64,000 nt of DNA, taken from assembly GCA_001724265.1 (NCBI GenBank), contig MEDY01000101.1, forward strand, positions 62,001-126,000, written 5' to 3'. Positions within the stretch are counted from its first letter, which is position 1, and each line of letters starts with the position of its first letter. Position numbers and translations under genes: made by a program. The DNA comes from Rhizaria sp. SCN 62-66. Lineage: Eukaryota > Rhizaria, unplaced. The notes beneath the pieces are model-generated. The model ran no database searches, was not told the origin of the DNA, and saw only the letters and a list, made by a program, of their open reading frames with translations. Shown piece after piece: positions 15,001 to 24,800 of this stretch.

Positions 15001-15214
15001 TTTATACAGGTTCAGTCGCTCATTCTGGAGGGGGCGTTAGTCAGGAAGTAAGAATATAGTCGTGAGAATTTGGGAGGCGTGTGGGAGTCGAGCAAGACAA
15101 TACATCGTGGGGAGAGAGAGCGCGTGGACGGACCAGAGTCATAAGAGAGCGGGATGTGGCGAGCAGCAGATCGATCGTTGTCACACTAAGACATTCGATC
15201 ATATTTGGCGCCAT
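1..15214 (-). CDS. Giant helical-motif protein, 3' end beyond window; in-frame TAG at residue about 69
   Basis: I do not recognise the family. One minus-strand frame (codons with lowest base at positions 1, 4, 7 and so on) is open from 15024 to the window edge except for a single TAG at 14929-14931. Because it never terminates in the window it is easily missed. Proposed exon 2 begins at 15024 after a good acceptor (CTGACTAAC branch-like box, then CCCTCCAG). Proposed exon 1 is 15214-15104, starting MAPNMIEC in an AAAATGG context. The donor could be GTATTG at 15103 or GTCCGT at 15133; both are phase 0. The 15103 donor yields RALSPHD joined to NERLNLYKL, which rebuilds the recurrent motif, so I prefer it; the 15133 donor fits the local donor style better. 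The protein (37 + 5,008 codons so far) has no visible signal peptide or membrane helix. Motif copies are separated by Ser/Ala/Thr linkers and acidic Asp/Ser tracts. A large scaffold is my inference. Confidence 0.72.
970..15140 (-). repeat. Recurrent helical motif in the giant minus-strand protein
   Basis: At least twelve degenerate copies share the pattern LxxLxxxGxLSxxDxxxLxxLxxxxDxxLxxAxxxF. Clear examples lie near 15140-14950 (spanning the proposed splice junction), 14675-14545 (DHISSLDAVVLMHCL), 12960-12830 (GAISPCDHAFLLSAV), 11110-10995, 10070-9950 (RLPSSDAHYLRCLV), 9637-9500 (GALDATEADLLDWLV), 7678-7540 (GVISPLGHAQLQLG), 6507-6375 (AVSPTDADRLRATL), 6180-6060, 4390-4260, 1600-1460 (PVLSRSEVETLELL) and 1065-970. 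A looser second element, AWxxLLDTLxxIA, often follows. The copies are too diverged for recent tandem duplication. Confidence 0.6.
14929..14931 (-). other. In-frame TAG inside giant ORF
   Basis: The frame reads NERLNLYKL ... EEDGNVP, then TAG, then FLDTLLSIARRR. The residues before and after both look like coding sequence and belong to the recurrent motif of this protein. No intron of workable length removes the codon. In a sibling repeat near 6270 the comparable segment reads AWRDLLDTVRRIA, with a polar residue at the aligned position, so a polar amino acid such as Gln would fit. Confidence 0.75.
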
Positions 15215-15654
15215 TTTGCCTCGTAAAAGTGTTTTACTCTATATGGAAATGGGTCTTTGGAGGTGGACATAGGCACAGAGGGGAGCAAGCGTCAAGATAA
15301 GGTAAGGATTAGTTTGATGCAACACATGCAGTTGATGAAGAGCTGATGTTAAAGTATTATACATAAAAGTTAGATTCAAATACAAATAGCATGTGGTTAT
15401 GTGCATAGACGGAACAATTCCTGTTGCATTCAAATGCCTTTGGAGCCCGAGCCGAGCACACATTTTTCGATACAGCTTTTTATTTCTCTCCCGCTGCCGA
15501 TGCTGGTGGCGGAGGATGGGGGTCAAGCCGGCTTGCGCGGCATCAAACCCGTCATCAAACCTGTGCACCCCGTGCCCAAAAAGACAGTTGCAGGTAGAAA
15601 TAAATACTAGTATACGTTGACAGGCCAGCTTTATTTGAGCTCAGGCTTCATTCA
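15215..15654. other. Intergenic spacer, no gene seen
   Basis: This AT-richer stretch lies between the 5' end of the giant minus-strand gene and the Crinkler/RHS-like remnant. It must contain the promoter of the giant gene, but I see no TATA box or other motif I would defend. Short open frames here show no coding character. Confidence 0.6.
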
Positions 15655-16396
15655 ATGAGGCGACTGCAAAGCTTATGTTCGCGAAGGCTGCCATTCAGCT
15701 CAGTAATGCTATTTAATATGACGGATGAAAGTCGTGCAAAGGACTCTATGACGAAAGAAGTTGTTAGCAGGCAGCAGCGCAGGTCAGCTATCGCAACAGC
15801 AAGGCGTTGTATGAGAAGACTTTTTGTCGGTAAAAACTGCTGAAGAGAAACTTTGTATTGCAATGAATAAGTTCGACCTTGCGAAGGCAGAGAGTGATGC
15901 AGCAAGATTTCAGTCCATTAAAACCGATGTTGGACTTGACATGCTGTGGGTGAATGAAGTAAGTCACCCGAAACGAGCGTTGGCGATACATGCTCACTCA
16001 AGTTACCGACTGGGCATTGTCAAAGCCTTGCTAGAAAAGTTCAAGCTGGGACAGTCGGATCCGGAAACGGAGCTTAAGACCTCAGAAGCGAGGCGTGGTA
16101 AGGCGTTCGCCGCCCTGGAGCCGCTAGGGTTTAAGAGAAGTTGGCTGAGCAAAGGTTCGCAAAATGTATTGATATATCTAAAGAAAACATGAGGTTTGCG
16201 CTTCAAGCAAACCTATGGAAGTATCTTAAGAGTCCTGCCAGCACTGGAAAATCGGCGGCACTGAACTATCTTGTGCAACTCGCGGCGAAGAACAAAGACG
16301 TAACTGTGCTCTGTCACTGGGGGGGCAGATGAAATGGCTCTTGCGCTGCATCCGAACAGCAACGCGAGCATTGTTCAGGTCGGTTCCGGCGATTTT

Positions 16397-16399
16397 TAG
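16397..16399 (+). other. In-frame TAG (CRN/RHS-like ORF, first)
   Basis: The frame reads QVGSGDF, TAG, ILIMSSRTLHLYDP. The coding pattern runs through, and the downstream segment matches the expected continuation of the family. Confidence 0.6.
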
Positions 16400-16444
16400 A
16401 TCCTCATTATGAGCTCCCGTACCTTGCATCTCTACGATCCTGTC

Positions 16445-16447
16445 TAG
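16445..16447 (+). other. In-frame TAG (CRN/RHS-like ORF, second)
   Basis: The frame reads HLYDPV, TAG, NGPQNHSYVHD. It lies in the Pro/Asn-rich loop that precedes the conserved block, in the same frame as the first TAG. Confidence 0.6.
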
Positions 16448-17041
16448 AACGGCCCCCAGAATCACAGCTACGTTCATGACAACGCCTCTATGTTTGTCAT
16501 GGCAACTACTCCAGATCGTAATAATCATGAATTGGTTTATTGTCAAAAAAGCAAAACTGGTTGCTGTTCGTTTGTCTACACCACCACCATGTGGACCGAA
16601 AACGAAATTCAAGAGGCCATGCCAATCATGAGTAAAGATCTCGGCTTAAAACCCGAAGATTGCATCGTCCCGTCTCAACATGACTGTTTTGCAACAGCAG
16701 TGAGTGAATACTACATGAAAGTCAGTGGGCATCTACGCATGCTTCAGTGGAAGCTACTGAGAAACAACCCAAACAGTGACAAAGATATTATTTACGCAAG
16801 CAATGCGGGTGAGTATGATCATATTTTTGACACGAAACGGTTTCGTGAACTGGCTAGAAACGTAACGACGAACGACTTTTTCATATTGAACCGCATTGTG
16901 ATTGGATTCACCGAGGCGCATCAAGACAAGATCATCATTACATCCCCTGCAACGGTACTCAACAGTGTGCTGAACTACGACAAAAGCTGTTCAGTCGAGA
17001 TGGACGGTGTCTGTGCCACTTCTGATGACGACACAATCGAC

Positions 17042-17044
17042 TAG
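17042..17044 (+). other. In-frame TAG (CRN/RHS-like ORF, third)
   Basis: The frame reads SDDDTID, TAG, SYDNVHVLDANMF and stays open for a further 81 codons to TAA at 17288-17290. Confidence 0.6.
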
Positions 17045-17290
17045 AGTTATGACAACGTGCATGTGCTGGACGCAAACATGTTCATCTCACCTCGCTTTAT
17101 CGACCACGTCAGCGATATGACGATTTGGAAGGAGCCGGCTTGTCGTCTCACATCACCGATGGTTCTTGATATTCTCCATGACATCGCGGGACAAAGCGGT
17201 GTTGAAAGGATGTTCTATGATTTGGTTAACTTCATTTACAGGCCATTCAGTTACAGGCCATTAACAAGGAAGTCTGACTCATACTTTTAA

Positions 17291-18872
17291 AAATCAACGC
17301 AATAACATCAACATTTCATCCAATGTGCGCAAAATTTACATTCGGTATAAAAATAGGTGGATGTATGAGACGCAGTATGATCACACCATGAAGACAATTC
17401 TGGATGTTGCCAATTTCATGTCATAGCCGAGCAAGTGAGTCACTTGAGCTATAAGCTTAACAACAGAAAACGTATAACATACACATTGAGACATAAGGCC
17501 ATGAAGAAATAGAGCACATAAGCCATAAACTACCATTGATACTATTCAGCAACATCGTTGATCAAATAAGACAGCGTCTAAGTCATTTGAAGACAACGTG
17601 CAGCTGAAGCAGCAATTACAGTCACTGTCACTCTGGCAAGAACACATCCAGACTCACCCCAAAAAAATCAACAACAACGAAAAGAAAAATGAGTAGAATA
17701 AAGAAAATCAAATTAATAAACAGGATCACATCAGCCAAAGATATGGCCATCACGGATGATGTTGCGAAATCTTTTAAGCAAGATATATCGACAACATAAT
17801 CACTTCACTTCACATTGATTGTTCACATTGCTCACATCACATCACGTGTCGCGTGTCATATGCCACATTGAGCCTATAACATTAGTATGCGTTGCCTTGC
17901 AAGCACGCACACCTCACTTTGACTAAACGAAAACATCTAGACGTGGTAACTAAAACAAATAAGAATCCGAATTTGCGTCTGCCAACAATAGGCAGGTGCA
18001 AATACGTAAAATGGACTTTTGAATATGGTGTAAAATAACAAACAGAAACAAAACAAACAAGAACATGATACTTCTAAAAAGAAGTACAGTGTCGGGTTGC
18101 CATGTGAAAAACGAATAGTGTAGGCGGCATAAAGAAATGAAGCTTATGAAAGAGTTTCAAAAAGGGCAAAACATGGTGTGCCGCGAAAAGCTTTGCTAAG
18201 TTATTGTGCGGGAATCGGAGGTGATAGAATTGGAGGCGAGCACACATGTTAGTTTAGAACTTGAATCATTCAAGAAATGTTTAGAGTTGATGGTGGTGCT
18301 AAAAAAGTAAGAAACAACTCGATGGAGTTTGGGGATTTGATGTAGTATTATAAGACTTATGGTTGAATTGAATGGTAGTTAAGATTAACTGGAAGGAGGT
18401 CTTAGTGTGCACATCAAGAACATGAAATAACAACGGATGGTGATATTTCATGCAACTGATCAAGCTGGACATATCAGCAATCCACATATCGTCGTGATTC
18501 TGTGAAGCTAAAGTCTGCGTAACGTGCGTATGTTTTGAGAAACGAAGCACACATTTGTTAATACGACAGCCAAGAAACAACATGCTTACATGTTGATTGA
18601 TATGATACTGGGCAGCAAGATATTGCTTAGATAGCGAATGAACACAACTAATTTGGGAATAAACAAATCATACGCAGGAGAAAAAAAAAAAAAAAAAAAA
18701 AAAAAGCGCAACGAAGCTATGTAATCATGTACCGCTGCAGTTTGAAAAACAAAATAAAACGAACCAACAAAAAAAAACACGAATTAAAAGGAAAAATGAA
18801 TCAGTGGAATATATGTCCAAAAGCGAGGTAGTTTGGCGAGTTCGCAGGGGGGGACCAATAGTCGCGAATGGT
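17291..18872. other. AT-rich gene-free tract
   Basis: No frame here has convincing coding character. The tract holds several AATAAA-like hexamers on plus (for example 17715-17720) and a 25-A run. It separates the 3' end of the CRN/RHS-like remnant from the 3' end of the convergent polycystin-like gene, so it probably combines 3' untranslated and repeat-derived sequence. Confidence 0.6.
18681..18705 (+). repeat. A25 homopolymer
   Basis: Twenty-five consecutive A on plus, flanked by GGAG and GCGCAACG. It could be the tail of a plus-strand retroposed copy or slippage-expanded sequence. I see no clear target-site duplication. Confidence 0.9.
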
Positions 18873-21800
18873 TCAGAACCTGTACGTCTCATCACCAGCA
18901 CTACCGTTACAGCCGTTGTCATCGCCGTCATCATGCTCATAATCAACATGAAACTGAACATGTTCGACATCCGCAGACTCTTCGTGCGTGTCCCAACTCG
19001 CTCCAACGCGCGCAGCGGCACCGTCGGCACTGTGGAGAAACTGGGTGCTTGAGGAGGTATGACATAGGCCCGGTGCGAGCGTATGTCCATCACCATCACC
19101 ATCGTCACCGTCGTCGTCGTGACTATCAGCGTGTGTCGGGATATCCGCGTAGTCTTGGAAGAACACACGCGGTTGCACAGTCACAGCGTCCGTAAGATAG
19201 CGATTGCTCACACCAACAGGGCGAGTGCTGCTGTTGTTTGGCTGACTTGGAGATGGTGTGGAGTTCACTAATGCGGCGTTCGTCTGAGCATGAGTTGTTG
19301 CGACAGGGGCAGGATAGTGGGAAAGCTGATCATACGCAGTCTCAATCAAGTGAGTGTGAGCTTCATGGCTGTGACTGCTGCTACTATGGACTAATGCAAT
19401 CGGTGCGTACATTGAACCATAGCAGGAACCAGAACCAGATTCAGAGCCGGGCGCAGCGACAGAAAAGCCAAAGCCCGCAAACTGCGTGTTTGATGTCGAT
19501 GGAGACGGATCGACACAAACCGCGGCGCCGTCTCCACCAATGGTCGACGCTGCAACAGCACTCCCGACGACGCTCGCGCTCAAGCTTCCACCGTCGCCAT
19601 TGCTCGCAAGAGGGTCACGCACGTGCGGGATCAGGATAGGAGGTGGAACACGAGAGCGGAACGCTTGAAGCCGCGCTTCAGTTGTACGGTTGTCGATGCT
19701 ATCCGACGACATCTCGCGCTTTGCCAGCTGTGTAAGGTTGGAGAACGACCTAGGCACGAGCACTGCCGCGGGCGGGGGGGTAGACGCGGCAAGTTGAGAT
19801 GGCGGGGGCGTCACAGCTCTAGCTGGAATCAGCGTGGGCGAATCATCGACTGATGGTGACGAGGAAGCAAGTGCTGTGCCATGACCCGTAGTGGTAGTAA
19901 GTGACACAGGTCCCAGCAGAGGGGAAAAAGTTGGAAGCTCAAGAATACAGTCGTCGGAAGCAAGAACACTTCGGCGGTTCTTCCTCTGTTTCTCAAGCGG
20001 ATCTGGTTGGTGAGACAAAGTACTGCCCTCTGTCGAATCGCCAGCGTGCCTGCTCGGTTGTGTCGCGAAGAGGTTCAAGCTGCTCGCAGGAGCTGAGCGC
20101 ATCAGGCGGCGCATCGGAGTTCCACGGCTGACAGTCAGTGTCGCGCCTTCGGTTTTCTCACGGCGGTCAACACGCTGATCACGGTCAGGGCGGTCGGTGC
20201 GGTCGAGCTCACGCTCGCGGGGCGCGGCGGAAACAACGCGGCCGGCAAGTGGAGAAACCAGGGAACGCCCGGGTTGAACTGGGGTAGGCTCGAGGTAGCG
20301 CCGCCTAGTCTCAGGGGAAGCCTGTGAAGTGTTATCGAAACAAACATCTTTCTGAATCGTAAGTGTCGGCTTTGAGCTCGTAAAATACTCAGAGATCTTG
20401 GCATTTTCCACAATTGAAAAGCGACGGCTGGACTGAAGTTTCGGCATTGCAAGATAGCGAGTCGACTTGTTCTTACACCGATCGAGTAACAACAACTTGG
20501 CAAAAAAGATACAGCAAGAGCGCACAAATGCGAGGACAGGACCCGTGACAAGAGCGTCAAGCAAGCATGAGAGAAGCGTTGCGATCAGCCAATCACGTAT
20601 CGCACTAGAGTCCAAGCGCGAGATCTCCATGCCCATCAGGAATGTCACCAAAATAGCACCCATTGTGATAAACACAGCGAGGATAATACCGACCAGCCGC
20701 CAGCCGCGCGGGAAGCGCTGTGCAGTCGTGCGACGGTGGTATTGAGCTACAACAAGATCTGGTGATAGCGCAACGTGCGTGCGCAGCAAGAGCCGCAGCA
20801 CAGCTTCATCACGCTCCACGCACGACGGCTCTGTGTACGTGGGTGGAACACCCCAGGTGGGGTAACCGAGCATGCTCAGCATGCGCGGGTGCAAAACAGA
20901 GGTCGCAGCTGTGTTGGCGGTGCTCCCAGTACCTGAGGTTGACTCCGGTAACTGAAGCGTTGACGATTGCGCAGTCGCGATCTCATTGCCCGCAGTATGA
21001 TTGGACGATGACTGATGAGTGCCTTCGGGCGTTGTCGTGACGACAGCTGCGCAGTCCCAAAGAGCAATCTGCGAGATAAGCGGGATAAACTCGTCAAGTC
21101 CTGGGGATTTCTCTGCCGCAATGCTGCGCCAGTCGCAGCGTGAAATGAATCCAGAACGGCCAGTAGCATGAAAAAATGCGACGTGCTCAGCGTAGAAGTA
21201 TATAAACCGTTTGAGCCGGTCATTAGTCGCGGAGTCGAAAATGTAATTCATCAAAGAACCAACAAAGAACATCGCAACAGCGCATATACCAGAGACAACG
21301 TACAAAGCCTCAGGGTTCTGATCAGAGAAAAAGATAGCCGCCGTGGCGAGTGCAATGAGAATGTCGAGGAACGCGATGTAGGTACGCGCTTGAGAGTCGA
21401 AATTGTCGGTCGTGGGACGGAAGAAAATACTCAACCAATTATGGTCGCGGCGTTGTGCAACAAAGTAGCGACGCATAATAAAGCGGAACGTACTGGCATC
21501 AGCAGGGATTTGATATTCGTCCTCACGAGTAAGAAGAGCTTGTGATGACGGATGCCAGCCCTTCAGCAACTTGCGGATTCCCTTCTCGTCAAACTTACGG
21601 TCGATGATGTTTGCAAGCAGCACGCAGATGACGGTAACCGCGATCCAAGTCGACAACGCGATAACGGGTGCCGGGTAACGCGAGAGCTCGCTCCATGTGA
21701 TCTTTGTGAAAGAATCGCTGTCAAGCTTTGTGAACGACGGGGCAAAGTACTTCGGGGAGAAACGGATCGAAAAAAGTGTCAGATGGTTGCACTTGCACAC

Positions 21801-24800
21801 GGTGCTTAGAGCGGTAACTGCGTGCACGCCGCAACCGACACCGGACCACGCCTTCTTCTCAGGGTCATAAAATTGGCACACAGTCGTGTAATTAACTGGG
21901 GTCGTAGAATGGGGCAGATGGATGAAAACCAAGTCGGTAGACTCGACATCAGTCTCAGGTGAGAATGTGGCGTTCGTCGATACCCCAGAGCTATTAGTGC
22001 TGACAACAGGCGTCGCGAGAGCAACAGAAAGCGGTGAAGCGTCAGAGAACAGCGACAAACCCGCTGCTCCACTGGGGTGATAACCCAGAAGCGACGTGGT
22101 ATTATCCATGAATTGCGTGTCAGTGACGACAAGCGAGTCAGCACCAAAGAGGCTCGTCGCGCCGTCAGTTGCGGAGTCACTAAGTGTGACACTAACAGCA
22201 TCAATCGCCTCGAGGCCCGCCGCGAAGTGTGATTGTAACACGCTGCGGGGCAAGTAGAACTGAGGCAGAGTCGCATCATCAGTAGATTGCACGCCCCACT
22301 CAACTGTGTGGTGTGCCATTGCGTTGGGAATCACGGAGGAAGAGGATGTAGTCCGTGCAGACCACGTGAAGGTCGCACTGCGCAGACCTGCTGTACGACG
22401 AGCCTTAAGATCAAAGAACACTGCATCGGGACGAGTAGACAATGTGTTAAAGCCAACGACATTCTCCCCCTTAGCGTCATTGGTACCCGAAACAGCTGAA
22501 ACCTGCGGTGTGAGAGTAAAGAACGAGCTAAGGTCAGTCGCGACGCGGGTCGCAGTGTATGCGAGAGCGCCCGAAGCCACAGTGACAGGATCCTCTGAAG
22601 GCATAACACCATAGAGCGCCGATGCAGCAACGGCGCCTTCGCGCGAGGACGCAGCATCCGCAGGGCTGGTCTTGGTGAGCACAGCAGCAGCACGCTGAGA
22701 ATTTGCGGCTGCAAGGTGAACTGCGGCAGCAACTGATGCGGACATCACGCCGAGACGCGCGTCGACAAATGAGCTCAAATGGGCAAAACCCTGGCCAAAT
22801 GCAAGTGAGTACAGCTCCGTAGGTAGGTAATCAATCATCATTGCTGCAAGCAAAATAATGTTTTCGCTACCAACAGAGTAGACAACAGGATTGCGCACCT
22901 GCTTAGCAACCGCATCAGCGACAACAGCGCGGTCGGCGTGGCCAAGCAGAGCGTTCGCAGCACGATCTTCGTTTTCTGTGGCGACCATTGCGTTCTTAAC
23001 AGAGTCGGATACGAGTGCAGAGAAGGCGTCGGCCATGAGAGTCACATCATTCACACCGGCTGAGTCGGCACCGGGGCCAGCGCTCGCACTGGCCTCAGCG
23101 CGCGCAGCATGAGAGAAGGCAATGAAGTACTGCACGCAGGCAGGGCCATTGCCACGACTGGCGGCACGGGTAGCAAGCGCAAGATACTGTTGTGCTGTCA
23201 GAGACGCACCTTGAACAGTAATGGGAACAGTGATAAGAGAGGACGCGCCAAAAAGATCAACGATCTCAACTGACAGTGAAGTCGTTGTGTTATACACAGC
23301 AAGTGAAACTGTGTGCGTGACATCGATAGCAGCGAGCAGCATTTGTGACGGGAGCACGGCAGGTCCACTAATCGTGTCAAACATCCAACGATACCGCAAG
23401 GGCGCACCGTCCACATTTTCGGGTTCGTATCCAACGCAACGCACCAGAGTCAGCCCTTCAGCAATTGACTCAAGCAAGGACTCGTCATCACCCACGTCAG
23501 CCAAGGTGAGTTGCGTACACGCGCCGCCGGAGGGCCCACGTTCGGTTTCGACCACAAGCACGCGCGAACTAGTTTCACCAGGCAGTGGACCCGGAGTGCG
23601 CGTTGAAAGATACGCCGTGTCAAGCAGGTCAGCGGGTGGCAGAGCGTCAGGCGCAACTCCTGCGGTATCACCAAAGACTGAAAGACGGAACACAAGACGC
23701 GTGCCGGCGGGAATCGTTGCGGGCAGCTTCAGAGAGAGCGACGGACCAGTGAGCGCAGAGAGCAGAACGCCTGAAGCGAAGATGTCAAGCGCAGACTGCG
23801 ACTCACACGTCCACAGAAGAGCGTAGTGCTGCGTCGGTGAAGTGACACTCGCGTGGAGACGTAACGGAGAGCGCGTGGGGTCGCGAACCACGTGCACGGT
23901 CGTTACAGTACTAGTGATGGCGTCGCGTTCCACAGAGACATCAGCAACCGCTGACGCCACGGTGGGGAACGCAGCAAACGCTTGTGCAGACAGGATATCG
24001 ACACGCGCGCAGACAGACGACGTACGCGCAGAGCCTAACGGATCAGAAGGTGCAGTAACCGTCAGCGTGAACAGAAGCGACGACGTCTCAGCCGAGTCCA
24101 CCGTTGCTGCAAACGAAGCCAGGTCAGGCGCCGGGATGTGGAGCAGACCGTCAGCGGCAGAAGTCGCGGTGGTCATGGCAGACGTGATGGCAGTGCCGCA
24201 GCCTGTGGTCGTAGTAGCAACGAGATCAGTGTGCTTAACAGCGGCGCAGCTCCAGGAGAACGAGAGGCCATCAGTCGTCACATCAGTTGACCCAGTGATA
24301 ACAGCATCGGAGTCAGGATCGTTAGAAAGCGCACTATACAAGGCAAGAGAAGGCAGCGTTGTCGCTGTGCCACCAGCCACCGTCGCGAGAGCAGTGACAG
24401 GGATGTTCGCCGCAGCGTTCGCAGGCGTGGCGGTGTTGGTGGTCGCATAGACGGCCTGACCGACAGCAGCCCCGCTGCCAACGCGATACTTAGATGTACT
24501 GATCTGCGCCAACAGCGGAGTCGCAACAACGCTCAAAGTCACATCCGCCGTCGCAGTGGCCGTGGCACCGCCATCAACACGCTCAGTCGCAGTCAGACGG
24601 AGCACGTAGCGAGACGATGTTGCCAAAGTGCGCGCGGGCAGGGTAAGCCACTGCGCTGTGATCGTGGCGTTCGAAAGAGGTGACGCCAGAGCAGCAGGCT
24701 CAGTTGATACCAGGGACCACAGTGAAGTGACCGCAACAGCAGCATCTGCAGCAGCGCAGCCGCTCGGTGAAACCGTGGCTTGCACGCCAGTGGCTGCACT

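Larger units (their letters stand above)
15655..17290 (+). pseudogene. Crinkler/RHS-like P-loop gene, frameshifted
   Basis: The layout resembles the P-loop NTPase shared by Crinkler (CRN) proteins and retrotransposon-hot-spot (RHS) proteins. There is a charged helical lead (about 15840-16190), a Walker-A-like segment SPASTGKS at 16231-16254 with the usual first Gly replaced by Ser, and then the family's typical block in which a Pro/Asn-rich loop precedes NASMFVMATTPD and a TTTMWTENEI segment. These CRN/RHS features are recalled from the family, not searched. The reading frame shifts near 15820 (T run), near 16135 and at a seven-G run (16319-16325). After the G run the frame stays open to TAA at 17288-17290 apart from TAGs at 16397, 16445 and 17042. 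Codon use is more AT-rich than in neighbouring genes, consistent with a mobile or transferred origin. The 5' limit is uncertain. It may be a decayed copy, or an active gene with homopolymer sequencing errors. Confidence 0.55.
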
